DNA from: Acidobacteriota bacterium
GTDB lineage: Bacteria > Acidobacteriota > Terriglobia > Terriglobales > Acidobacteriaceae
Assembly (NCBI GenBank): GCA_003225495.1
Contig: QIAJ01000046.1
Span: 1-55,376, forward strand
Length of the DNA: 55,376 bases
Direction: 5' to 3'
The notes under the pieces are model-generated. The model had not been told where the DNA came from and did no database searches. It worked only from the letters and a program-made list of their open reading frames with translations. Made by a program: the position numbers and the translations under genes. Of this stretch, positions 33,686 through 41,825 are shown in pieces (the stretch's first letter is position 1; every line of letters begins with the position of its first letter).

Positions 33686-34579
33686 TCATCCCAGCAGGTC
33701 TTCCAGCGCCGCCCGGAGTTCTGCGAAGCGGAATGAATATCCATTCTCGCGCAGCTTTGCCGGGTCGACTCGCGCGCTGTTCAGCAACAGTTCTTCTGCC
33801 GCTTGCCGGCCAAAAGCGAGGCGCGCCGCGAACGCCGGGACGCGAAAAAACGACGGACGTCTCAGCACCGAAGCCAGTAGCTGCGTGAACTCAACGTTGC
33901 GTGCAGGGTTCGGCGCCACCATGTTCACCGCTCCGGATGTGGAAGCATTCTGAATCGCCTGATGGATGCCACCGACGAGGTCATCGATATGAATCCAGCT
34001 CCACCATTGCTGCCCGGAACCGATCTTGCCGCCAAGGCCCAGCTTGAATGGCGTTAGCATTTTTGCCAACGCGCCACCCTTGGGGCTCAAAACCATCCCG
34101 ATGCGAAGATTTACGGTCCGGACTCCTGTGCTAGCTGCGATCCGGCTGGCGGCTTCCCACTCCTGGCAGACTTCAGGCAGAAAGCCCCGCCCCGCGGAAC
34201 TGGACTCCGTCAGTAACTCATCGCCGCGGTTGCCGTAAAAACCGATTGCGGAAGCGCAGATAAATACGCGCGGAGGAATTTCAGTCGTGGCCAATGCTGT
34301 CGTGAGATGCGTCGTCCCCTGAACCCGGCTCTCGCGAATAGCTTTCTTCTTCGCGTCAGACCATCGTCCAGCTACCGTCTCGCCGGCTAGATGAATCACT
34401 GCTTCAAACCCCGAAACCGCACCCGGAGTCAGCGGTCGCATGGGATCCCACGAGATTTGATCGGGTCCCTGCGCCGGACCACGAACGAGCCGCGTAATGC
34501 GCGCTCCCTGCGATTCGAGGTAAGGAAGCAACGCATCCCCGATTGGCCCAGAAACTCCACTAACCAGAACACGTTCCAA
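33686..34579 (-). CDS. TIGR01777-type SDR epimerase family protein
   Basis: Atypical SDR of 297 residues. The Rossmann start RVLVSGVSGPIGDALLPYLESQG replaces the usual TGGTGFIG with SGVSGPIG. Then come WDP, GFEAVIHLAGETVAGRWSDAKKKAIRESRV (family signature), CASAIGFYGNRGDELLTE and LRIGMVLSPKGGALAKMLTPFKLGLGG. A C-terminal DUF1731-like helix contains RVDPAKLRENGYSFRF. E. coli YfcH belongs here, and the substrate is unknown. TTG at 34579 is chosen because GGAG lies five bases upstream and homology begins there. The longer frame to 34714 contains non-conserved low-complexity sequence. Confidence 0.9.
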   Translation of the reverse strand: MERVLVSGVSGPIGDALLPYLESQGARITRLVRGPAQGPDQISWDPMRPLTPGAVSGFEAVIHLAGETVAGRWSDAKKKAIRESRVQGTTHLTTALATTEIPPRVFICASAIGFYGNRGDELLTESSSAGRGFLPEVCQEWEAASRIAASTGVRTVNLRIGMVLSPKGGALAKMLTPFKLGLGGKIGSGQQWWSWIHIDDLVGGIHQAIQNASTSGAVNMVAPNPARNVEFTQLLASVLRRPSFFRVPAFAARLAFGRQAAEELLLNSARVDPAKLRENGYSFRFAELRAALEDLLG

Positions 34580-34791
34580 GATGTCTCCAATGCGTACTCT
34601 AGCAGGCTCAAGGGTGGAGAGGGCCTGCCGCGCCCCCCCCGCCGATCGCGCCACTATGAGGCATTTAAGAAGGGTTACGTTCCTTCTCCGGCTCCGCCGT
34701 TCAATCTCTGCCATCCGGCGCTGTCTTGGCTAATGCTTGCGCCTAAAGGTGGAGATACCGCTAACCCGCAGCAAGCCGTTCCCGGCTGGGT

Positions 34792-34797
34792 TAAAAT
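34792..34797 (+). promoter_or_regulatory. -10-like TAAAAT before relA, leaderless-type
   Basis: TAAAAT ends five bases before the ATG at 34803. An in-frame TTG at 34737 lies upstream of it and would be outside such a transcript. Confidence 0.5.
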
Positions 34798-34802
34798 CCT
34801 TC

Positions 34803-36593
34803 ATGGCGACGTTGCGTCAGCAGATCGCGACCAACGTGCTCACGGTGACCCGCTTCCGCGAGCTCATGAAAAAGCTCCGCGAGAACCGTCCCAACGAAGA
34901 TCTCGAACTGGTCAAAAAAGCCTACGACTTTTCTCAGAGGCACCATGCCGGGCAGAGCCGGGCTTCGGGCGAGCCTTACCTAGTCCATCCCCTGGAAGTA
35001 GCCAACGTCCTCGCCGACATGCAGATGGACCCGGTTTCAATCGCGGCCGGACTGCTCCACGATTCCGTCGAAGATACGTCCGTTACAGCCGTCGAAATTC
35101 GCCAGGAGTTCGGCGAGCAGGTGGCGCACATCGTCGAGGGCGTCACCAAGATCAGCAAGATCGATTTCTCGACCACAGAAGAAGCACAGGCCGAAAACCT
35201 TCGCAAGATGATGCTGGCGATGGTCGACGACATTCGCGTCATCATGATCAAGCTGGCGGACCGCCTTCACAATATGAGGACGCTCGAGCATCTTCAGCCC
35301 GATCGACAACAGAAAATTGCCCGCGAAACACTCGACATCTACGCCCCGATTGCCCACCGCCTTGGCATGGGTAAAGTCCGCGGTGAACTCGAAGACCTCG
35401 GCTTCCGCTATGTGGACCCGATCGGATACGAGCAGGTGCAGGCCGCCGTGGAATCGCGCCGCAAGAAGGGCGAAGCCTTCATGGTGCGCGTGGAAGGGGT
35501 ACTGCGAGACGGATTGAAGGAAGCGGGCATCTCCGCCCGGGTCGAGAGTCGCATCAAACGCCTCTTCAGCATCCACAAAAAACTGCAACGCCAGCGCATC
35601 AGCGTGGACCAGGTCTATGACCTCTTCGCGATGCGGGTCATCACCAATTCCGTACAGGACTGTTACGCCGTTCTCGGCATCATCCACAATCTTTGGCGAC
35701 CGGTGCCGGGCCGCATTAAGGATTTCATCGCTATGCCGCGGCCGAATCTATACCAGTCGCTGCACACCTCGGTAATCACGGAAACAGGCGAGACCTTCGA
35801 AATCCAGATTCGCACTGAAGAAATGCACAAGATGTGTGAAGAGGGCATCGCCGCCCACTGGAAGTACAAAGACGGGCCAGTCTCCGCACAGGACGAGCAG
35901 CGGCTCGCGTGGTTGCGGCAAGTAGTGGAGTGGCAGCGCGACGTATCCGATCCCAACGAATTTCTTTCGACTCTCAAAATCGACCTGTATCCCGAAGAGG
36001 TGTACACGTTCACGCCCAAGGGCAAAGTGATCGTGTTGCCTCGCGAATCGACGCCCATCGACTTCGCCTACACCATTCACACCGAAGTAGGACACAGTTG
36101 CGTCGGGGCGAAAGTTAATGGACGCATGGTCCCACTGCGCCACAAACTGCACTCCGGGGATATCGTTGAAATCCTTACCCAGCCGGGGCACAAGCCCAGT
36201 CGCGACTGGCTGGCGATCGTCAAATCATCGCGCTCCCGCAACAAGATTAAGCACTGGCTCAACCTGCATCAGCAGGAGCGTGCCATTGAAATCGGGAAGA
36301 AGCTGATCGAAAAAGAAGCTCGTAAGTACCGCATGTCACTGAAATCGATCAAGGACCCCGACCTGCTGAGGGCCGCCGGTGAGTACGGACTGGGTCGCGC
36401 TGACGATCTGCTCGCCGCCATTGGCTATGGCAAGTATTCGGCTCGGCAGGTACTGGCCAAACTCGCGCCCGCCGGTAGCGAACCGTTGCCGGAGGGCGGC
36501 GAGCTCTCCGCGAGCGGCTTCACGAGCGTGGTCCGCCGTGTCTTCGGCGGCGATAACAATGCAATCATCGTAAAAGGCCACGGCGATATGTGA
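34803..36593 (+). CDS. relA: RelA/SpoT (p)ppGpp synthetase/hydrolase, C-terminus broken
   Basis: Bifunctional stringent-response enzyme. The 596 residues carry the HD hydrolase domain (H62, AGLLHDSVED at 83-91 intact), the synthetase domain (FRYVDP, RIKDFIAMPRPNLYQSLHTSVI) and the TGS domain (VYTFTPKGKVIVLPRESTPIDFAY). The frame then stops at VKGHGDM. The next conserved piece, TRGKGVAVHSINCPN, continues at once in another frame. About 19 residues with the double-Cys zinc-finger segment, normally between these two pieces, are missing. Catalysis should be intact, but the ribosome-sensing and autoregulatory part is lost if this is real. Full length would end at 36905. A sequencing or assembly deletion is the main alternative. 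Confidence 0.93.
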   Translation: MATLRQQIATNVLTVTRFRELMKKLRENRPNEDLELVKKAYDFSQRHHAGQSRASGEPYLVHPLEVANVLADMQMDPVSIAAGLLHDSVEDTSVTAVEIRQEFGEQVAHIVEGVTKISKIDFSTTEEAQAENLRKMMLAMVDDIRVIMIKLADRLHNMRTLEHLQPDRQQKIARETLDIYAPIAHRLGMGKVRGELEDLGFRYVDPIGYEQVQAAVESRRKKGEAFMVRVEGVLRDGLKEAGISARVESRIKRLFSIHKKLQRQRISVDQVYDLFAMRVITNSVQDCYAVLGIIHNLWRPVPGRIKDFIAMPRPNLYQSLHTSVITETGETFEIQIRTEEMHKMCEEGIAAHWKYKDGPVSAQDEQRLAWLRQVVEWQRDVSDPNEFLSTLKIDLYPEEVYTFTPKGKVIVLPRESTPIDFAYTIHTEVGHSCVGAKVNGRMVPLRHKLHSGDIVEILTQPGHKPSRDWLAIVKSSRSRNKIKHWLNLHQQERAIEIGKKLIEKEARKYRMSLKSIKDPDLLRAAGEYGLGRADDLLAAIGYGKYSARQVLAKLAPAGSEPLPEGGELSASGFTSVVRRVFGGDNNAIIVKGHGDM

Positions 36594-36905
36594 CGCGCGG
36601 CAAAGGTGTCGCAGTCCATTCCATCAACTGTCCGAATGTCACCAACCTGATGTACGAGCCAGACCGCCGCATTGACGTCCAGTGGGCCAGCAAGGACAAA
36701 GAAGGCCAGCCAATTTCATATCCAGTCAAACTGACTCTGTTCTGCGACGACCGCTTCGGCATGCTGAAGCAAATCACCTCCGTAATCACCGACCAGAGCA
36801 CCAACATCCGCAACATCGAAGCCCGCACCACATTTGCAGACAATCATCAACGGCGTGCGCCAGATTCCTGGCGTGCATGACGTGCAGAGATTGCAAAAAA
36901 TTTAG
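36590..36905 (+). pseudogene. Detached C-terminal region of relA (zinc-finger end and ACT domain), two frames
   Basis: 36590-36835 encodes TRGKGVAVHSINCPNVTNLM and then an ACT-domain start (VKLTLFCDDRFGMLKQITSVITD, IRNIEARTT), in the frame shifted relative to relA. After EARTT the sequence jumps to LQTIINGVRQIPGVHDVQRLQKI and a stop at 36905, back in the original relA frame. The middle of the ACT domain (about 16-18 residues) is absent. Two non-triplet losses therefore cancel each other's frame. The fragment has no convincing start of its own and probably is not expressed separately. It converges with the GH51 gene after 12 bases. Confidence 0.85.
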
Positions 36906-36917
36906 CCCTACAATCCG

Positions 36918-38546
36918 CTACGCCAGCGTCATCACCAGCCGGGTTACCGATGCCGGCGGGAATCCGTATCGCACGGGGGTGCCCTTGATCTCAACCGTCG
37001 AGTTCGCCGGGACTACGGCCTTGCGCTCTGCAAATGTGTTATGCGCGTGAATGTCGGAATTCGTCAGCACGGTGGCTGTTGCGGAACGGATGGTCGCTCC
37101 TGGAACTGCGATCTCGGCCTCGCGGCGCTCAGTCACATGGGGGTTCACGACTGTCAGCACAAGCTCTTTCCCATGCAATGAAGCCGATCCACTGAGTCCG
37201 TCGAGCGTAGCCGGCTGCCCGTCGCGGTCATAGTGGACGCTGGGTCCAGTGAGGACTGTGCGCAATGATTGCCCTCCCTGATGCGCTGCGTAGAGTTCAA
37301 ACACATGTCCCACGGGAGTCACACAAAACTTATCTTCATGTGCCAGATACAGGCTGTTCAGGCAATTGATCAACTGCGCGCAGTTGGCCATTGCGATCTT
37401 GGTGGGATGCCGCTGGAAGATGTCGAGAGTCATGGCGCTCAACACCGCGTCACGAAGGGTTGGCATCTGCTCGAGAGTATGACCCGGCACCGCCTCGCTC
37501 CCCGGCCGGTACCATGGACCCCACTCATCCACCACCAGCTTGATCTGATGTTGCGGGTCGAACTCGCCCATCACCTTCCAATGCCCGTCAATCAGCGAGT
37601 CGATCACATTGCCTTGCCGTAAGAGCTCATACCAATCCACCACGTCGAATTTCACAGCGTCGCCTTTGCCTTTATCCCAATCGGTCGTTCGACCGCGGCT
37701 CAGATTCCATGTGTAGTAGTGCAGGGCCAGGCCATAGATCGAGCGCAGCTGTCCCGGCCCTTTGCGGACGATTTCTTCCAGAAACTCTCTTGTCCACGCC
37801 CAACCGTCGTCGCTAGGGCCAGAAGCGACAAAGGACAGGTCCTGCCCGTAAGTTGGAACCCACGTTGCAAAACGGCGGAACTCGACCGCATATTCCTGGG
37901 GCGTGAAGTTGCCGCCACAGCCCCACGATTCGTTTCCCACTCCCCAGTAGCGGACTTGGAAAGGATCTTTGTATCCCGCCGCTGCTCTCATATCTGCCAG
38001 AGTCGTCGATCCGGCGGGAGAGTTGCAGTATTCCACCCACTGATAGAAATCCCTGGCCGGCAGGCTGCGAACATTGGCTGCGAGGTAAGGCTCCGCCCCC
38101 ACCAGCTTGCAGAAATGAACGAACTCATTGGTCCCAAATTGGTTGGGATCGCTGCCGCCCCAGAAATTCGTGCGCTTCGGCCGCCGCTCAGCCGGCCCAA
38201 TGCCGTCGCGCCAGTCGTAGCTGTCGGCAAAACATCCTCCGGGATAGCGAATCACGGGCGCTTTGATCTTCCGTAACTCGTCGATGAGATCCTTGCGAAT
38301 GCCATCGACATTCGGAATCTTTGAATTCGGGCCTACCCACACTCCGTCGTAAATTACGGCACCCAGGTTTTCGGTAAAGTGACCGTAGATGTTCGGCGAG
38401 ATTGTCCCCAGAGGCTCGTGCAGGAGCACCTCAATCCGCGAATCGCCCGCACCCGCCCCGGACGCGCCGGCGGAAGAATACCTGAATAGCAGGAATGCGC
38501 CTGCCCCAAGACTGCTCGTGCGAAGAAACTCCCTGCGTCCGATCAT
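36918..38546 (-). CDS. Tat-exported alpha-L-arabinofuranosidase (GH51)
   Basis: Releases arabinose from arabinoxylan or arabinan side chains. The 542-residue product starts at the ATG at 38546 with a good ribosome binding site (AAAGGAG). The N-terminus MIGRREFLRTSSLGAGAFLL is a twin-arginine signal. GH51 features are ISPNIYGHFTENLG, APVIRYPGGCFADSYDWRDGIGP, YWGVGNESWGCGG with the acid/base Glu, LALHYYTW and VVDEWGPWYRP with the nucleophile Glu. A beta-sandwich domain ends the protein. tatA is nearby at 41548. Soil acidobacteria commonly degrade plant hemicellulose. No transporter or sugar regulator is adjacent. Confidence 0.94.
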   Translation of the reverse strand: MIGRREFLRTSSLGAGAFLLFRYSSAGASGAGAGDSRIEVLLHEPLGTISPNIYGHFTENLGAVIYDGVWVGPNSKIPNVDGIRKDLIDELRKIKAPVIRYPGGCFADSYDWRDGIGPAERRPKRTNFWGGSDPNQFGTNEFVHFCKLVGAEPYLAANVRSLPARDFYQWVEYCNSPAGSTTLADMRAAAGYKDPFQVRYWGVGNESWGCGGNFTPQEYAVEFRRFATWVPTYGQDLSFVASGPSDDGWAWTREFLEEIVRKGPGQLRSIYGLALHYYTWNLSRGRTTDWDKGKGDAVKFDVVDWYELLRQGNVIDSLIDGHWKVMGEFDPQHQIKLVVDEWGPWYRPGSEAVPGHTLEQMPTLRDAVLSAMTLDIFQRHPTKIAMANCAQLINCLNSLYLAHEDKFCVTPVGHVFELYAAHQGGQSLRTVLTGPSVHYDRDGQPATLDGLSGSASLHGKELVLTVVNPHVTERREAEIAVPGATIRSATATVLTNSDIHAHNTFAERKAVVPANSTVEIKGTPVRYGFPPASVTRLVMTLA

Positions 38547-38680
38547 GATTGCTCCTTTGTGGCCCCCGATTGTAACCAACAGGTTGGCATGACGGCGCTC
38601 CTCTGACACCAGTTCGATATGCTCTAACAGGCCCTTTGGTGCCAGAATCCGGTATCATAGAGCTACGTTCCGGAGGTTGA

Positions 38681-39586
38681 ATGGCAGTTCCCGTATCTCA
38701 GATGTGGACGGTTGCAACCTACGTCCTGCGGCAAAAGATTGCCGGGCGCAAGCGCTATCCTCTCGTCCTGATGCTCGAACCCTTATTCCGCTGCAATCTG
38801 GCATGCGCGGGATGCGGCAAGATTCAGTATCCAGCGCACATTCTGAAGCGCGACCTCACGCCGGAAGAATGCTTCAACGCTGTCGAAGAGTGCGGCGCCC
38901 CGATGGTCTCAATCCCCGGCGGCGAGCCGTTGATGCACCCGGAGATTGACAAGATTGTCGAAGGGCTCGTCGCCCGCAAGAAATATATCTATCTCTGCAC
39001 GAACGCTCTCCTGCTCAAAGAGAAGCTGCATCTCTTCAAGCCTAGCAAGTATTTGAGCTTCTCCGTTCACATGGACGGGCAAAAAGAGCATCACGATTTC
39101 TCGGTGTGCCGCGAAGGCGGATTCGACATCGCGCTGGAAGGGATCCGCGCGGCGATTGACGCCGGCTTCCGCGTGACTACGAACACGACTCTGTTCGACG
39201 GTGCTGACCCCAATAGCGTGCGCCAGTTTTTCGACGAGATGATGGAAGTGGGCGTCGAGAGCATGATGGTCTCGCCGGGATATTCTTACGACAAGGCTCC
39301 CGACCAGAAACACTTCATGGGACGCGTCCGCACCCGCCGCCTGTTCCGCGCCATGATGTCGAATCGCAAGAAGACTTGGCGCTTCAACCAGTCGCCGCTC
39401 TTTCTTGAATACCTGATGGGCAAGCGCACCTACAACTGCACGCCGTGGGGCATGCCCACCTACAACCTGTTCGGATGGCAGAAGCCCTGCTACCTGCTCC
39501 AGGACGGTTATGCCGAGTCGTACAAAGAGCTGATGGAAACCACCGAGTGGGATGGCTACGGCACGCAGTCCGGCAATCCGCAATGA
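38681..39586 (+). CDS. hpnH: HpnH-type radical SAM protein (adenosylhopane synthase), stopped by in-frame TGA
   Basis: HpnH attaches adenosine to diploptene, the first step towards C35 hopanoids. Radical-SAM Cys ligands C38-x3-C42-x2-C45 lie in RCNLACAGCGK. Other HpnH features are SIPGGEPLMHPEID, YIYLCTNALLLKEKL, CTPWGMPTYNLFGWQKPCYLLQDGYAESYKELMETTEWDGYGT. The frame stops at TGA (39584-39586) after GNPQ, exactly where a Cys of the C-terminal CxxCxxxC motif is expected. The same frame then continues ANCMVHCGYEP to a normal stop at 39817. A ribosome binding site GGAGG precedes the ATG. Possibilities are a C-to-A nonsense mutation, a sequencing error, or (less likely) selenocysteine. No other hopanoid gene is in the window. 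Confidence 0.93.
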   Translation: MAVPVSQMWTVATYVLRQKIAGRKRYPLVLMLEPLFRCNLACAGCGKIQYPAHILKRDLTPEECFNAVEECGAPMVSIPGGEPLMHPEIDKIVEGLVARKKYIYLCTNALLLKEKLHLFKPSKYLSFSVHMDGQKEHHDFSVCREGGFDIALEGIRAAIDAGFRVTTNTTLFDGADPNSVRQFFDEMMEVGVESMMVSPGYSYDKAPDQKHFMGRVRTRRLFRAMMSNRKKTWRFNQSPLFLEYLMGKRTYNCTPWGMPTYNLFGWQKPCYLLQDGYAESYKELMETTEWDGYGTQSGNPQ

Positions 39587-39817
39587 GCGAACTGCATGGT
39601 GCATTGTGGCTACGAGCCCAGTTCCGTCGATGACACCTTCGGATCATTGCGTGGATTCGTTGATACCGTCAAGGCGACGTTCTCGCTCTATCCCGATAAA
39701 GAAGCGCTCGCGGACCTCGATCGCGAAGTCCGTCCGGTGTATTCCTACAATCCGCTGGTGCAGATCGAAGCTCCGTCCTCCGAAGGCGTGGCCGTCGCCG
39801 AAGAAAGCCGCGCATGA
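39587..39817 (+). pseudogene. C-terminal continuation of hpnH after the in-frame TGA
   Basis: It is in the same frame as hpnH and begins ANCMVHCGYEPSSVDDTFGS, containing the remaining two Cys of the CxxCxxxC motif. The lineage-typical tail follows (FVDTVKATFSLYPDKEALADL, VYSYNPLVQI). With readthrough the protein would have 378 residues, the normal size of HpnH. An ATG at 39596 lies inside the motif and would be an unlikely natural start. The stop overlaps the ATG of the next gene by four bases, so the tail keeps its normal operon geometry. Confidence 0.85.
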
Positions 39818-40233
39818 GCGGTCGCGAACATGGGCACGATCCCGCTTTGCCGCACCACGTCGCAGTTCCCGTTCCACCAGCCAGTTCTACGGACGAATTA
39901 GAAGTTGTCCCCGGCTTCGAACGCGAGAACCTGCAAGGCTGGATTCCCGAGCTAGCTACTGAAGCTGACATCCGTGCCGTGATTGAAAAGGCTTTCGACT
40001 ACCGTGGGGACGTCACTATATCCCGCAAGGATGGTTCGCATTCCGTAATCCGCCTGATGCTACCCGACACCAATCAACGTCCAGCGATCTCCTATTCCGA
40101 AATCGCAGGCCTCGCCTTCACCGGACGCGACACCGCCGCCGGCAAAAGTTACGAAGCCTGGGTGAAGAAATATTGGGAGAAGCGCCAGAAGGGCGAGAAG
40201 AACATTTCGATCGAGCCCGAATCGCTGGAATAG
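39814..40233 (+). CDS. Conserved acidobacterial protein of unknown function, coupled to hpnH
   Basis: A 139-residue soluble protein whose start overlaps the hpnH stop (ATGA), so it is translationally coupled. The first 30 residues are variable and His/Pro-rich. The core reads LQGWIPELATEADIRAVIEKAFDYRGDVTISRKDGS, then AISYSEIAGLAFTGRDTAAGKSYEAWVKKYWEKRQKGE. I know this pattern only from uncharacterised proteins next to hopanoid or radical-SAM genes. There are no catalytic motifs, signal or membrane segments. From memory, homologs have a GYIFDRR-like segment after RKDGS that is absent here, so an in-frame loss of a few tens of bases is possible. The function could be linked to hopanoid side-chain synthesis. 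Confidence 0.75.
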   Translation: MSGREHGHDPALPHHVAVPVPPASSTDELEVVPGFERENLQGWIPELATEADIRAVIEKAFDYRGDVTISRKDGSHSVIRLMLPDTNQRPAISYSEIAGLAFTGRDTAAGKSYEAWVKKYWEKRQKGEKNISIEPESLE

Positions 40234-40300
40234 TTAGGCCGTCCGGATTTCCGTTCCGCCTCATCGCGAACCGCTTTTGCGGTGTCTAATCATTTAACAG

Positions 40301-40894
40301 GTGTCTCACATCAAGAGACCGGCTTGGTTCCCACTCCGACTTGCGTCGGCAGCCCTCGTAATTCTTGCGATCGCCTTCTTCCTCAGATTGCGTCCTGCCT
40401 CGCGATCGGCCACGAGCGAACAGTACGCCGTTTACTCTGCGTATTTCAACTCGGAAATCAACAAGAGTAACGGCAAGTACGGCCGCACCAACAGCTTCAT
40501 TTTGCTCATTCAACAGAATTCTTCGACAGCCCATGCTGACCCCTCCCGACGGCAATTCGTTGAAGCGCAGGCCCCAATGCTCGAAGATGAGACCGTGGCA
40601 AGTTTCCTCGCGCAGAACGTGGTTTCTCAGAAGTTGGAACGCCATTTTGATTTGTCCGAGCCATACGAACTGATGCCAGAAGATGAACTGACACGGGCCG
40701 ATTCGATTGATGCGCCGCCAGCGCACCCAGAATATTTCAGGTTATCGCGAGTTGGCTTTAACAAAGATCTGTCTCAAGCGCTCTTCTATACGGAACATCT
40801 GTGCCCACTTTGCGAAAGGGGTGGTTATGTAGTAATGGAGCGGCGATGGGGACGTTGGAGAGTCAAGACTTTCCTGGGAACTTGGATGTCTTGA
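40301..40894 (+). CDS. Membrane-anchored or secreted protein of unknown function
   Basis: 197 residues with an N-terminal hydrophobic segment (LRLASAALVILAIAFFLRL). The body contains SEQYAVYSAYFNSEIN, LIQQNS, EDETVASFLAQN and PEYFRLSRVGFNKDLSQALFYTEHLCPLCERGGYVVMERRWGRWRVK. The final part follows the recurrent pattern of GFN, Ala-Leu-Tyr, Cys-x2-Cys, Gly-Gly-Tyr and a Lys/Arg-Trp strand. That pattern is common to many secreted bacterial unknowns, probably a small beta domain with a metal or disulfide. Start is GTG at 40301, without a clear ribosome binding site. It is separate from the hpnH operon (67-base gap). Confidence 0.72.
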   Translation: MSHIKRPAWFPLRLASAALVILAIAFFLRLRPASRSATSEQYAVYSAYFNSEINKSNGKYGRTNSFILLIQQNSSTAHADPSRRQFVEAQAPMLEDETVASFLAQNVVSQKLERHFDLSEPYELMPEDELTRADSIDAPPAHPEYFRLSRVGFNKDLSQALFYTEHLCPLCERGGYVVMERRWGRWRVKTFLGTWMS

Positions 40895-40929
40895 TAAACC
40901 GTCACCATCTGGCAACCGATGTCATGCTC

Positions 40930-40935
40930 TAGAAT
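40930..40935 (+). promoter_or_regulatory. -10-like TAGAAT before maf
   Basis: TAGAAT ends eight bases before the ATG at 40944. The interval CAACCCTC contains no ribosome binding site. Confidence 0.45.
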
Positions 40936-40943
40936 CAACCCTC

Positions 40944-41501
40944 ATGCTGGTTCTCGCCTCCGCCTCGCCGCGTCGCCAGGAATTGCTACGTTATGCGGGT
41001 ATTCCGTTTGAAGTCCAGGCGGCGGAAATCTCGGAAGAGGTGCTTCCGGAAGAGTTTGCGAAAAACTGTGCCGAACGACTGGCGCGTGAGAAGGCGTTGG
41101 CAGTGGCGAGGCAGCGTCCTAATGATGCGGTTCTTGGCGCCGACACAGTCGTGGCTGTCGATGGACAGATTCTGGGAAAGCCTGCGGACAGAGCCGACGC
41201 TGCTCGCATGCTGCGAATGCTGTCGGGGCGCGAGCATCAAGTAATTACGGGCGTGGCGCTGATCGTTGGTGGTCAGTGGTTCGTGTCTAGCGAAATCACG
41301 CGCGTAACGTTTTCGGACATCACCGAGAAAGAAATTATTGACTACGTGGCTACCGGCGAGCCGATGGACAAGGCGGGCGCGTATGCGATCCAAGGCATCG
41401 CGTCGCGCTGGATTCCTCGGATTGAAGGGGACTACAGCAACGTCGTGGGACTGCCCGTGGCGCTGGTCTACCGGATGCTGAGAGAAACGGCACTCTTGTA
41501 G
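40944..41501 (+). CDS. maf: Maf-type nucleoside triphosphate pyrophosphatase
   Basis: House-cleaning enzyme that hydrolyses dTTP/UTP or modified nucleotides. The 185-residue product has VLASASPRRQELLRYAGIPFEV at the start (substrate loop), ADTVVAVDGQILGKPADRADAARMLRMLSGREHQVITGVAL in the middle (metal-binding Asp) and TGEPMDKAGAYAIQG near residue 140. These are standard Maf signatures. The AYAIQG motif matches the dTTP/UTP-type (YhdE) more than the m7GTP-type. Convergent with tatA. Confidence 0.94.
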   Translation: MLVLASASPRRQELLRYAGIPFEVQAAEISEEVLPEEFAKNCAERLAREKALAVARQRPNDAVLGADTVVAVDGQILGKPADRADAARMLRMLSGREHQVITGVALIVGGQWFVSSEITRVTFSDITEKEIIDYVATGEPMDKAGAYAIQGIASRWIPRIEGDYSNVVGLPVALVYRMLRETALL

Positions 41502-41512
41502 CATCAATCAAG

Positions 41513-41540
41513 AGTGGCGGACAAGAATGGCCGCGCCACA
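41513..41540. repeat. Palindromic element AGTGGCGGAC...GCGCCACAC
   Basis: An imperfect inverted repeat (GTGGCG / CGCCAC with GGACAAGAATGGCC between) lies in the 46 bases between the converging maf and tatA genes. It shares the GGACAAGA core with the palindrome at 2861-2878. It could act as a transcription stop for one or both genes. Confidence 0.5.
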
Positions 41541-41547
41541 CTGTCGA

Positions 41548-41718
41548 CTAGGATTTCTTTTCGGCTTCCTGCTCGCCGTCTTTTACGGACGACTTGAAAT
41601 TCTTGATCCCCTCGCCCAAACCTTTGCCCAGATCGGCCAGCTTGCTCGGTCCGAATATGAGCAATGCGACGGCAAGAATCAACAGCAATTCCGGCAACCC
41701 AATTTTTCCACCAAACAT
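41548..41718 (-). CDS. tatA: Twin-arginine translocase subunit TatA
   Basis: A 56-residue protein from the ATG at 41718, which has GGAGG five bases upstream. Topology is the standard one: a short N-terminus ([10 protein letters not shown]), one membrane helix ([14 protein letters not shown] with the conserved FG-x-K/P hinge), an amphipathic helix ([20 protein letters not shown]) and a charged tail. It is TatA/E-type, not TatB, by length. TatC is not in the window. The nearby GH51 enzyme carries a Tat signal. The frame extends eight residues upstream to 41742, but the ribosome binding site favours 41718. Confidence 0.93.
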   Translation of the reverse strand: MFGGKIGLPELLLILAVALLIFGPSKLADLGKGLGEGIKNFKSSVKDGEQEAEKKS

Positions 41719-41825
41719 AACTGCCTCCAAGGGGTTGCCCAACGCCCAAGCCCATCGTTAGCGGGCCCCTCCCTGGATTCTAGGGTACTGTCGACGCCGA
41801 GTCAAAGAAGGCTTCGTTCCTGTCT

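Noticed and set aside
34391..35374. 327-codon frame overlapping the start of relA
   Set aside because: Arg/Pro-rich composition, no family motifs, and it covers relA and the opposing oxidoreductase in other frames.
39584..39640. Selenocysteine insertion at the hpnH TGA as the favoured explanation
   Set aside because: No stem with a GGN apical loop at the usual distance after the UGA. The only small stem (loop at 39597-39599) is too close and too short. Kept only as a possibility.
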